46,594 bases of DNA from Phycisphaera mikurensis (GTDB lineage: Bacteria > Planctomycetota > Phycisphaerae > WQYP01), in assembly GCA_022730455.1 (NCBI GenBank), contig DZDI01000003.1, positions 9,702 to 56,295 of the forward strand, in the 5' to 3' direction. Below are positions 16,553 to 23,709 of this stretch, one piece after another; the first letter of the stretch is position 1; the number at the start of each line of letters is the position of its first letter. Made by a program: the position numbers and the translations under genes. The notes beneath the pieces were generated by a model, which saw only the letters and a list, made by a program, of their open reading frames with translations, did no database searches and was not told the DNA's origin.

Positions 16553-19033
16553 ATGATGCAATACCAAGAACTGGCTGATATATCGCTGAATTTCTTTGGA
16601 CAGCACAGCTTTGCCTGGTGGGCGGTGGTCATTGGGGCCGTGGGCATCACCTTACTTGTGCATGCTTGGCGGCAATGGCGTTTCGCCAACGCCCTCCGGG
16701 CGGGAACGCCGCGCCAATCTACCCCTGCCCAGCCGTCGTCCATCTACCTGCCGACCATCATTGGACTGATTGCCGTCGTGTACGCCTTGATCGCATGGCT
16801 GCTGCCGGTAGCTCAAGGGCGTCTGCCCGCCATGGTGCTGACGGCCGCTTTGTTGATACTGGCGGTATGGGTTTTTTATCGGCGAGTATATCGGTTCCTT
16901 GGCCGGCGCCGCATGTTCTCACTGCTGGCGCTCCGCAGCGCTGCCCTAATTTTTTTATTATTGATGATGTTTGAACCGGTCATGGCCTGGGTAACGGTTC
17001 CCCATCAGCGGGCCAGACTGGGCGTGGTGATAGATGCTTCCGGTTCCATGAGTGTCAGCGACCATCCCAACGCCCCCAGCCGTTACCTTCAAAGTGTTTT
17101 GGCCGTGCGACAGTTGTCGCGGATCGTACGCAGGCACTTTCAAATTCAATATTTTGCCTATGATGGCAAGCACAACGCTCCATTAAACAGTGAGAATCAA
17201 TACAGCTCCATCGCACCCGACGGCGATGAAACTGATCTTCCCACCGCCATTAAACTGGCGTCAGATAATGGCGACAAGGAAATCGTATTGTTTTCTGATG
17301 GCATACAAAACGGGCCGACACCGCTGCGGACTCTTTCACGGCTGGGGGCCAAAGTATTCACCGTACGTGTGGGATCGACATCCACCCACGCCAAAGGAGT
17401 GCCGGAAATTGATATTGTCCGGGTGGATGGACCGCAGACAGCACCGGTGGATACCCGTATCACACTGACGGTGCATATCCATTCCACCGCACTGGATAAT
17501 CGTACGGTGCAGGTGCAGCTTTTGCACCACCACATTTTATTAAAATCCCGGCAGTTGGTGCTGCAGTCCGGTACGGCGGCACAGGTGGTGAAGCTGCACC
17601 TCACGCCGCATCATGTCGGGCGGCTGCTGCTGACGGTGCACATTCCCCCGGTACCGCAGGAACGGTCCACCGCTGGCAACAGCCAGCAGTTTCCAGTATT
17701 AATTACCAATCCCCGTATCAGTGTCCTGTACATCGAAGCGCAAATCAGGCCGGAAGTTGGACCGTTGGAACAGGACCTGGCCACCGACCCGAACGTCAAC
17801 CTGGTAAGCCTCATCCAGACCCGGCCCGGATATTTCATGGTGCGAGGCATGCACGGCCGACTGACGGCACTGCCCCAAACACTGGCACAGTGGAAGCAGT
17901 TCAAGGTGATTATGCTCGGCGATGTGGCGGCCAATTTTTTTTCTCCCGCTCAACGGGAACAAATTCGGCAGGTGGTCAAAGACGGTACAGGTTTTTTAAT
18001 GATTGGCGGGATGCAAAATTTTGCCACCGGCGGATGGGGCAATACATCCATGGCAGGTTTGTTTCCTATCCAGCTTAGCACCGTCCACCCAAGCCAGCTT
18101 TCGCAGCCGTTTGTGCCGGAACTTACCCCTTTTGGCCGCCAAAGCCCCATTTTTTCCGGCATCGCCCAATGGTTTATTCCGCCCGGCGGCGGGCATCCAT
18201 CGCGGGCTTTACCGGATCTCGACGGCTGCGTTGCCTTTGCCGGTCTGGCACCATCGGGGCAAGCCCTACTTGTTGATCCACAGGAACAGGTGCACGGTGC
18301 ACCGGCCATCGTGCTGGCGGTCGGCCATTACGGCAAGGGGCATTCTGCCGCATTTGCTGCGGATACCACTTATCGGTGGCAATTGGAATTGCGCACGATG
18401 GGCAATCGGTCGCCTTATCATCGCTTTTGGGGGCAGTTGATTCGCTGGCTTGCGGGGCAGATCAAAATTAAAACCGCCTCCGGGCCATCCGTCACCGCTC
18501 TGATCCGTCGCCAGCGCTATCGACCCGGTCAGGTCGTGCGGTTGCGGGCACAAGTAACCGATATGAGCGGCCAATCCACACGCTTTGCCCAAACCAAGGT
18601 GATTGAAGCACTGCCCGACGGCAGAAGTCGCACCCTTACCATGAATCCGCAGCGGCATGATATCGGCATGTACAAACGCAACATCCGCCCCGTTTTGCCT
18701 GGAAAATATGCACTGACTTTCTCAGCGACGAGGCATGGTAAATTATTGGGTACAGATAAAACTGATATTTTTGTAATCCCCCCCGATACCGAAATGACCA
18801 AGTTGGCGGCTGAACCGGCGGTATTGCAGCGCATCGCCCGGCTGACAGGCGGCACATACAGCGAACTGTATTCAATCGGCGCCCTGGGACGGCGGCTTAA
18901 TGCATCGTTGCCGAAGCAGAATCAGATTCGGCGGGTATCCATGCCCCTTTACAACAATTCGCTGTGTTTTATTCTATTTATAGCATCCATCACGACTGAA
19001 TGGGTCCTGCGCCGCAAGTGGCAATTGCAATAA
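16553..19033 (+). CDS. Membrane VWA-domain protein with amidotransferase-like region
   Basis: An 826-residue membrane protein. The N-terminal third has three or four hydrophobic segments within residues 20-145. A von Willebrand A domain follows, with an intact MIDAS start DASGS at about 160-164 (VVIDASGSMSVSD), facing the periplasm if the topology is conventional. The middle (about 455-600) resembles the class-I glutamine-amidotransferase-like fold found in large VWA/BatA-type proteins (VAANFFSPAQREQIRQ, GGMQNFATGGWG) but no catalytic Cys-His-Glu triad was recognised. An Ig-like stretch and a last membrane helix near the C-terminus (LCFILFIASITTEWVL) complete it. Such proteins are common in Planctomycetota and often occur with MoxR/DUF58 genes, which are absent here. 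The start may be ATG 16553 or 16556. Confidence 0.82.
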   Translation: MMQYQELADISLNFFGQHSFAWWAVVIGAVGITLLVHAWRQWRFANALRAGTPRQSTPAQPSSIYLPTIIGLIAVVYALIAWLLPVAQGRLPAMVLTAALLILAVWVFYRRVYRFLGRRRMFSLLALRSAALIFLLLMMFEPVMAWVTVPHQRARLGVVIDASGSMSVSDHPNAPSRYLQSVLAVRQLSRIVRRHFQIQYFAYDGKHNAPLNSENQYSSIAPDGDETDLPTAIKLASDNGDKEIVLFSDGIQNGPTPLRTLSRLGAKVFTVRVGSTSTHAKGVPEIDIVRVDGPQTAPVDTRITLTVHIHSTALDNRTVQVQLLHHHILLKSRQLVLQSGTAAQVVKLHLTPHHVGRLLLTVHIPPVPQERSTAGNSQQFPVLITNPRISVLYIEAQIRPEVGPLEQDLATDPNVNLVSLIQTRPGYFMVRGMHGRLTALPQTLAQWKQFKVIMLGDVAANFFSPAQREQIRQVVKDGTGFLMIGGMQNFATGGWGNTSMAGLFPIQLSTVHPSQLSQPFVPELTPFGRQSPIFSGIAQWFIPPGGGHPSRALPDLDGCVAFAGLAPSGQALLVDPQEQVHGAPAIVLAVGHYGKGHSAAFAADTTYRWQLELRTMGNRSPYHRFWGQLIRWLAGQIKIKTASGPSVTALIRRQRYRPGQVVRLRAQVTDMSGQSTRFAQTKVIEALPDGRSRTLTMNPQRHDIGMYKRNIRPVLPGKYALTFSATRHGKLLGTDKTDIFVIPPDTEMTKLAAEPAVLQRIARLTGGTYSELYSIGALGRRLNASLPKQNQIRRVSMPLYNNSLCFILFIASITTEWVLRRKWQLQ

Positions 19034-19111
19034 CCGGATGCTGCAGGATCGCGCAGGGCTTGAATCGGCGCGATCGTTTGCGTCCGCGGGCACGCATCAG
19101 GTATCAACGCG

Positions 19112-19136
19112 CGGGCACAATGCCCGGCGGCTAAAT
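19112..19136 (+). repeat. GC hairpin plus GGCTAAAT element, copy b
   Basis: CGGGCA (19112-19117) and TGCCCG (19121-19126) form a 6-bp stem with loop CAA, followed by GCGGCTAAATACGGGG. It matches the layout of the copies at 7521, 21100 and 21222. Confidence 0.6.
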
Positions 19137-19288
19137 ACGGGGCACGGTAATAACACGGCGTGCGGGGGGGGATTCGCGCGGACGAACGCCCGGGCACTGG
19201 ACATGCGGCGAAGTGGGGGTGGGCGGGTGAATGCGAGGGGGAATTGCGCTAGCGCGGGCGGATTTCGGAATCGCCACCAGTGGTGCAT

Positions 19289-19316
19289 TTGTATCCGCGT
19301 ATGATGTTGCTATAAT
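19289..19316 (+). promoter_or_regulatory. Candidate sigma70 promoter of rho
   Basis: A perfect -10 TATAAT (19311-19316) lies 16 bases downstream of TTGTAT (19289-19294), which matches the -35 consensus only in TTG. Transcription would start near 19323, leaving a leader of about 109 bases before rho. Confidence 0.45.
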
Positions 19317-19431
19317 GATGTGTATAGGGGTCGGCTAAACGATTCATCTTTCCCAACTTTAGTCGAATCATCAGGTGATAGGCGGGCGCGGTGCTTTTGA
19401 TGGAGGCCTGCCATTTTTTCCATGGAGATGT

Positions 19432-20568
19432 ATGTCAAGCACAGTAACGGGGCTTTTGGAAATAACCGACAAGGGTGTGGGTTTTTTAAGAAGCGCACAA
19501 CGCAAGTACAAGGCGGTTCCCGCCGATCCTTTCCTGTCGGCGGAGGTTATCGCCGACAACCACCTCCGGGCCGGTCTGCAGGTTACGGCCATGGCCACTG
19601 TCGGTGCCAAGGGGCCGTCACCCGTGGTCAGCGAGATAGTCGACGTCAATGGCCGACCGTTGCAGGATTACTGGCAGATGATGTCGTTTCCTGATTTAAC
19701 GGTCATTGATCCGCGCGTGAAGATTCAACTTGAGACGCCGGGCGGGCCGCCATCGATGCGGATTATGGATTTGCTTACGCCGATTGGTTTTGGGCAGCGC
19801 GGGTTGATTGTAGCGCCGCCGAAAACGGGCAAAACGACACTGCTTAAGCAGATTGCCGAGGCCATTGTCGCGAATCATCCTGATGTAACGCTGCTGATCC
19901 TGCTGGTGGATGAGCGTCCGGAGGAAGTCACTGATTTCCGGCGGTCGCTTAAGGCGGAAGTCTGGGCGAGTAACAACGACGAAGATGTGCCATCGCATAT
20001 CCGCACCAGCCGCATGGTGATTGAGCGGTCGCGGCGTATGGTGGAGTTCGGCCAGCATGTGGTGGTGCTGCTGGATTCCATTACGCGTATGGGGCGTGCG
20101 TTTAACCATTTTGTGGGAAATTCAGGCCGCACCATGAGCGGCGGCGTGGACTCGGCGGCGCTGCACGAACCCCGCGCGCTGTTTGGCTCGGCACGGAATA
20201 TTGAAAATGGCGGGTCGCTGACAATCATCGCCTCGGCGCTGATTGAGACCGGCAGCCGCATGGATGATTTAATATTTCAGGAATTCAAGGGCACCGGCAA
20301 CATGGAACTGGTGCTGTCGCGGAAACTGGCGGAACGGCGCATCTGGCCGGCGATTGACCTGGCGGCATCCGGCACACGGAAGGAAGAATTGCTGCTGGGC
20401 CCGCAGGTGGCCAAACAGACGGCGAAACTGAGGCGGCAGCTTATCGGGCGTGATCCGGTGATATCGATGGATGCGCTGATCAAGGGCATCAACCGATATA
20501 AAAGCAACCTTGAATTTCTGGCGTCATTTAGTTCCGGTGCCCGGCACCCCGTAGGGCTGCGGGATTGA
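19432..20568 (+). CDS. rho: Transcription termination factor Rho, short form
   Basis: Hexameric RNA-dependent ATPase that terminates untranslated transcripts. Starting at ATG 19432 (GGAGAT upstream) it has 378 residues. It begins directly with the cold-shock-like primary RNA-binding domain (GLLEITDKGVGFLRSA), so the N-terminal helix bundle of E. coli Rho is absent. Walker A APPKTGKTT is at 128-136; VLLDSITRMGRAFN, the GGVDSAALHEPRALFGSARN loop and the FKGTGNMELVLSRKLAERR stretch identify it firmly. At the RNA site, E. coli F62 corresponds to Val (GVGFLR) and Y80 to Phe. An in-frame reading to 19375 adds 19 residues that are not a helix-bundle domain. A small zinc-ribbon gene follows after 88 bases. 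Confidence 0.96.
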   Translation: MSSTVTGLLEITDKGVGFLRSAQRKYKAVPADPFLSAEVIADNHLRAGLQVTAMATVGAKGPSPVVSEIVDVNGRPLQDYWQMMSFPDLTVIDPRVKIQLETPGGPPSMRIMDLLTPIGFGQRGLIVAPPKTGKTTLLKQIAEAIVANHPDVTLLILLVDERPEEVTDFRRSLKAEVWASNNDEDVPSHIRTSRMVIERSRRMVEFGQHVVVLLDSITRMGRAFNHFVGNSGRTMSGGVDSAALHEPRALFGSARNIENGGSLTIIASALIETGSRMDDLIFQEFKGTGNMELVLSRKLAERRIWPAIDLAASGTRKEELLLGPQVAKQTAKLRRQLIGRDPVISMDALIKGINRYKSNLEFLASFSSGARHPVGLRD

Positions 20569-20656
20569 ATGAAGGTTACCGGGGATACCCGCGGAACATA
20601 AGGTGGCGAGGGGTGCGGCTTGCCAAGCGCCGACACCGGAGACTACACTGCAGAGC

Positions 20657-21082
20657 ATGTCGGAAAGATTGCTGATCAAGTTGAAAACGTGGCCCACTTC
20701 CATCGAGCAGGAGCATCTGGAAGAACTGGGATTTTTTAATAAACAAAGATGGCAGATGTTCTGCGATCCCGATGAACTGCCCAATCTGGTGGAATGGCTC
20801 AAGGCGCGACGTTTGAGTTTCAGCGTCCATCAGAGTGATCGCATGGGCAAGTATGATGACTATTCGCGACTATCAGACCAGCTGTTACGGACGGATGGAG
20901 GTTCGCCCACGGCCTGCGCTTTGTGCGGAAGAGACGGTGTGGCGTGCTACCAATGGATGGAAGGGGACGACACCGATCAAATTGAGGCAACCGCCCGCCG
21001 ATTTTATCTGTGCGGCAGGTGTGTTCGTGAAAAATTAATTCCTCACGGACGGCTCTATACCCGCTCCGACGATGTGCTGTAA
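20657..21082 (+). CDS. Small zinc-ribbon protein of unknown function
   Basis: A 141-residue protein that I do not recognise as a named family. It has two CxxC pairs, C87/C90 (CALCG) and C119/C122 (CGRC), spaced as in a zinc ribbon, inside an otherwise soluble, charged sequence. The N-terminal half (about 1-65) is a separate small alpha/beta-like region without signal peptide or membrane segment. The start at ATG 20657 is preferred over the earlier in-phase start at 20603. It follows rho by 88 bases in the same direction and may be cotranscribed. RNA or DNA binding would fit the ribbon, but this is a guess. Confidence 0.72.
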   Translation: MSERLLIKLKTWPTSIEQEHLEELGFFNKQRWQMFCDPDELPNLVEWLKARRLSFSVHQSDRMGKYDDYSRLSDQLLRTDGGSPTACALCGRDGVACYQWMEGDDTDQIEATARRFYLCGRCVREKLIPHGRLYTRSDDVL

Positions 21083-21099
21083 CCCGCCACGGTTTACCG

Positions 21100-21123
21100 C
21101 GTCGCCCAGCGACGGCGCTAAAC
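21100..21123 (+). repeat. GC hairpin plus GCTAAAC element, copy c
   Basis: CGTCGC (21100-21105) pairs with GCGACG (21109-21114), loop CCA, followed by GCGCTAAACGGGG. It lies in the spacer downstream of the zinc-ribbon gene. Confidence 0.55.
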
Positions 21124-21188
21124 GGGGCGGGCGATCACAAACACACGAAGGAATGCCCCGTACCGCAGATATCCTGTCTCCATCTCAA

Positions 21189-21241
21189 GCAGGCCAGACG
21201 CCTGCGGTATAAGCCGCCGAAGCGGGGCCCCGCGGCTAAAC
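21189..21241 (+). repeat. Composite repeat: GCAGG element joined to GGCTAAAC hairpin (copy d)
   Basis: GCAGGC (21189-21194) and GCCTGC (21200-21205) form a hairpin with loop CAGAC, followed by GGTATAAGCC; this is the second copy of the element at 7717-7743. It runs directly into GCGGGG/CCCCGC (21222-21233), followed by GGCTAAAC (21234-21241). An alternative outer pairing is AGCCGC (21212-21217) with GCGGCT (21232-21237). The composite sits where the two transcription units converge. Confidence 0.55.
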
Positions 21242-21279
21242 ATCGCGGGCGGATGGGTGCAAACGCGCGGGGGAATGCA

Positions 21280-21978
21280 TCAAAATGTGAGCAGCAGGGT
21301 GGCGAAAATAATCAGCCAGATGATGTCAAGAAAATGCCAGTACATCAGGATGTACCGAATGCCTGGATGGTAATTGCGGGAATATTTGCCGGCGTAGGTC
21401 TTGATATTGACCACGCCCAAGGGAATGAGTCCGGCGATGACATGCAGGGCATGGAGAACGGTGAACATATAAAATGCGACAAGCAGCACATGGCGCTCCA
21501 CCACCGACGCATCGGCCCGGCTCAGACCGCCGTTGGCCGACTGCCCCACCCACGCGATAGCGCTGACGGCGTGCTGGGTTTGATTGAGTTGGGCGTCAAG
21601 TGCGAGCCAATTAAAAAACTGCATTGCCAAAAAACCCAGCCCCAATATGAACGTTGCGGTCAGCCAGTGACCGCTGGATCGGCTGTGGTCTTTCCGTATG
21701 GAGGACATGGCATGATGAATGGTAAACGAGCTGATCAGCAGGATCAGCGTACTGATCCATAGCCCATCGGGGAGGGAAACCGTAACGGATTTAAGGAAAT
21801 GGGCGCGGTAAAAGGTAAAGGCGATCAGACTCGACACAAATAAGATGGTCAGCGACCCGACGAGGATAGCCATGCCGAGCGTTCCGGCTCCGGCGACATG
21901 CATTTTATGGCGGTCGTCGGCGTCTTTCTGAGGGTCCGGAGGCATATCAGGGGAATAGTCGGCGGTGATTGTATCCAT
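21280..21978 (-). CDS. Second cytochrome c oxidase subunit III-like protein
   Basis: A 232-residue membrane protein of the COX3 family, last gene of the oxidase cluster. The C-terminal family signature is clear (LHALHVIAGLIPLGVV and ILMYWHFLDIIWLIIF), and about five hydrophobic segments are visible after an N-terminal hydrophilic stretch of 30 residues (aspartate- and proline-rich). It is distinct from ctaE at 22615-23490, so the cluster encodes two subunit-III-like proteins. It may replace or support subunit III in assembly, or belong to a related oxidase or nitric oxide reductase-type complex; the context favours the caa3 oxidase. It has its own candidate -10 upstream (22061-22066) and is separated from ctaF by 174 bases. 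Confidence 0.85.
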   Translation of the reverse strand: MDTITADYSPDMPPDPQKDADDRHKMHVAGAGTLGMAILVGSLTILFVSSLIAFTFYRAHFLKSVTVSLPDGLWISTLILLISSFTIHHAMSSIRKDHSRSSGHWLTATFILGLGFLAMQFFNWLALDAQLNQTQHAVSAIAWVGQSANGGLSRADASVVERHVLLVAFYMFTVLHALHVIAGLIPLGVVNIKTYAGKYSRNYHPGIRYILMYWHFLDIIWLIIFATLLLTF

Positions 21979-22060
21979 CTTTGCCCCGTTCTTGTCCGTT
22001 TTCGCCCGTCACAAATGCTTCATGCACCGTCGCCCGTTCCAACACCGACACCCCGGTAAG

Positions 22061-22088
22061 ATTATAGCCGCCTCACTGGTCTGGCGAA
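22061..22088 (-). promoter_or_regulatory. Candidate internal promoter before the second COX3-like gene
   Basis: On the minus strand a perfect TATAAT (22061-22066) lies 16 bases below TTCGCC (22083-22088), a weak -35. It would give a leader of about 75 bases before ATG 21978. The -10 is seen directly; promoter activity is inference. Confidence 0.35.
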
Positions 22089-22152
22089 TGGCATACTCAG
22101 CGCCGGGCCGATAATTCCGGCCGAGCCGCAGCGGTGAGGGATGCGGCCTGAC

Positions 22153-22578
22153 CTACTTTTTACCGGGTGCGGCTTCGGTGGCCTTGCTGCTCGCATGCGA
22201 TTTGCTCTGCGCTTGATGATAGGCGGTGGTCATAGCCTCAGATTCGCCGCGAATGAGCTGATGCCGATAATTGAAGACATCCAGCGAAGACCAGGAGATA
22301 AAGAGAGTGACGAAGATAAAAGCCAGAGCCATGATGACCACATTGAAAATATGATCGTAGCGGAGGTGCATGAAATAGAGGGCGGCTACGATGGCCATGA
22401 TGGAGGCGATGACCAGCGATACGAAAACATGTGACCCGCCCAGATCGACGGAATTTAGAAGCAGATTAAGAACGGCACAGCCGCAAAGCACAATCCAAAC
22501 GACAATCAGCGTAGGAATAGAAACAATATGGGCCTTCGCCGGCGCGAGGTTTTTGGGGGGGTGATCGTGATCGCTCAT
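22153..22578 (-). CDS. ctaF: Cytochrome c oxidase subunit IV-like protein
   Basis: Small (141 residues) membrane subunit of the caa3-type oxidase, prokaryotic COX4 type. Three hydrophobic segments are visible: about 21-42, 50-71 with the family-typical ALYFMHLRYDH after it, and 80-97. The N-terminus is His/Asp/Pro-rich (MSDHDHPP) and the C-terminus is charged. Start ATG 22578 with TTTGGAGT upstream, the same leader motif as ctaD and ctaE. It lies 36 bases after ctaE. Function in bacteria is structural. Confidence 0.85.
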   Translation of the reverse strand: MSDHDHPPKNLAPAKAHIVSIPTLIVVWIVLCGCAVLNLLLNSVDLGGSHVFVSLVIASIMAIVAALYFMHLRYDHIFNVVIMALAFIFVTLFISWSSLDVFNYRHQLIRGESEAMTTAYHQAQSKSHASSKATEAAPGKK

Positions 22579-22614
22579 GACATGACTCCAAAGAGGATTT
22601 TTGCGGTGCGACGC

Positions 22615-23490
22615 CTAATGGGCCAAATACAACAACGGGAACAGGAACATCCAGACCATATCAACGATGCCCCAATACAGTCCGACAAATTCAACGGGGG
22701 CAAAATAGCTTGGGCCGAAATCGCCGCGAATATTTCGAATCAGGAGCCACACCATCAAGATGATGCCGATGATGACGTGGATGGAGTGCAGACCAGTCAT
22801 CAGGTAGTAGGCCCCAAAAAAAATCTGCACATTATTGGGCTGACTGTAAGGGCTAAGAGGCGCCTTTTGTTTGTCTTTGGCAACGACTCCCGCGGGACCA
22901 ATGGGCGCGGGCGCCAGACCTGAATGGGCAACAATAAATCCCTGTTTCTGAAGGAGTTTGAGATTTTGCCATGGGGCTGCCTCGATGGGCGTAGGCCGGG
23001 CCATGGGTTTAATCAGACCGGCGGGTGGAAGCAGCGGCTGGTTGTTCGGGCCTACGGTGGGGTGATAATTGGTGCCCCAGAGGAGGCGCTGTTGATATTG
23101 GGCATAATATTCAAAACCGTGGAGCACCAAAAAGCCTACCCCACCGCAAATGGTCAAGATAAGGCAAATGGTAATGCCCAGGCGTTTTCCAGTGTGGGCA
23201 AACCGCACACCAAGCGCCATGGTAAAACCGCTGGTAAGCAGGATCAGGGTGTTGATGAGGCCTGCAACCGGATCGAGATATTGGCCGGCAAACTGGAATA
23301 CGTTTGGATGCAAGGCGCGGTAGACGCTGTAGGCACAAAACAGGCCGCTGAAGAGCAGAATTTCCGTGGAGAGGAAAAGCCACATGCCGAGCTTTCCGGC
23401 ATCAAACTGCTGCTGCATCGTATCGAAGTGGTGCGCAAGGTGTTTTTTGACGATCTCTGGGTTGACACCCGGCTGCAACGCTTCACTCAT
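22615..23490 (-). CDS. ctaE: Cytochrome c oxidase subunit III
   Basis: Membrane subunit III of the caa3-type oxidase, 291 residues from ATG 23490 (GGAG 23497-23500 ahead). The N-terminal hydrophilic part is followed by GMWLFLSTEILLFSGLF, the classic COX3 opening, and the C-terminal signature LHSIHVIIGIILMVWLL with LYWGIVDMVWMFLFPLLY. An unusual feature is a hydrophilic insertion of about 65 residues (roughly 130-200), rich in proline, glycine and asparagine, between two membrane helices. It would form a long extramembrane loop, perhaps contacting the cytochrome c domains or ACIII. The reading from TTG 23502 is rejected because that codon overlaps the ribosome site. Confidence 0.93.
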   Translation of the reverse strand: MSEALQPGVNPEIVKKHLAHHFDTMQQQFDAGKLGMWLFLSTEILLFSGLFCAYSVYRALHPNVFQFAGQYLDPVAGLINTLILLTSGFTMALGVRFAHTGKRLGITICLILTICGGVGFLVLHGFEYYAQYQQRLLWGTNYHPTVGPNNQPLLPPAGLIKPMARPTPIEAAPWQNLKLLQKQGFIVAHSGLAPAPIGPAGVVAKDKQKAPLSPYSQPNNVQIFFGAYYLMTGLHSIHVIIGIILMVWLLIRNIRGDFGPSYFAPVEFVGLYWGIVDMVWMFLFPLLYLAH

Positions 23491-23534
23491 TGAAGACTCC
23501 AAAACTGGATGAAAAATTTCACAATCTATCGCTT

Positions 23535-23571
23535 AAAAAAAGTGGTCGAAGTTACAAACCCATCGACCACT
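23535..23571 (-). terminator. Intrinsic terminator between ctaD and ctaE
   Basis: AGTGGTCGA (23541-23549) pairs perfectly with TCGACCACT (23563-23571): a 9-bp stem with a 13-base loop. In the minus-strand transcript the stem is followed directly by six further Us (complement of 23535-23540). This is a textbook Rho-independent terminator, placed inside the oxidase operon after subunit I. It probably acts partially, lowering ctaE-ctaF expression relative to ctaD. Confidence 0.75.
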
Positions 23572-23645
23572 CATCGCGGCCCTACCCAACACACGTCGGC
23601 ATACCGGATGCCGGGACAATAAGAACTAATTTTACTCAGCGGACT

Positions 23646-23699
23646 GGATTTGATCCACCATTCTGATACGGGAAAACCGATCGGGCGGGGATCAAATCC
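23646..23699 (-). promoter_or_regulatory. Long hairpin just after ctaD
   Basis: GGATTTGATCC (23646-23656) and GGATCAAATCC (23689-23699) are perfect 11-bp inverted repeats separated by 32 bases, which contain a smaller foldable core (CGG-GAAAA-CCG). It starts ten bases after the ctaD stop and precedes the terminator. It could protect the 3' end of the upstream mRNA or mark a processing site; no protein site is implied by sequence alone. Confidence 0.55.
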
Positions 23700-23709
23700 G
23701 CAGGCCGCG

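Larger units (their letters stand above)
19034..19431. other. 398-base spacer with a hairpin element and the rho promoter
   Basis: No gene is supported. It contains a GC hairpin element (19112-19136), a G-rich segment (about 19165-19260), a candidate promoter (19289-19316), an isolated GGCTAAAC (19333-19340), and a leader of roughly 100 bases before rho. Long leaders are common for rho because it is autoregulated in other bacteria; that it applies here is inference. Confidence 0.55.

Noticed and set aside
21253-21762. Long plus-strand frames opposite the oxidase genes (also 22924-23493, 24478-25245)
   Set aside because: These are antisense shadows of high-confidence respiratory genes, with compositions mirroring membrane codons; no independent signals.
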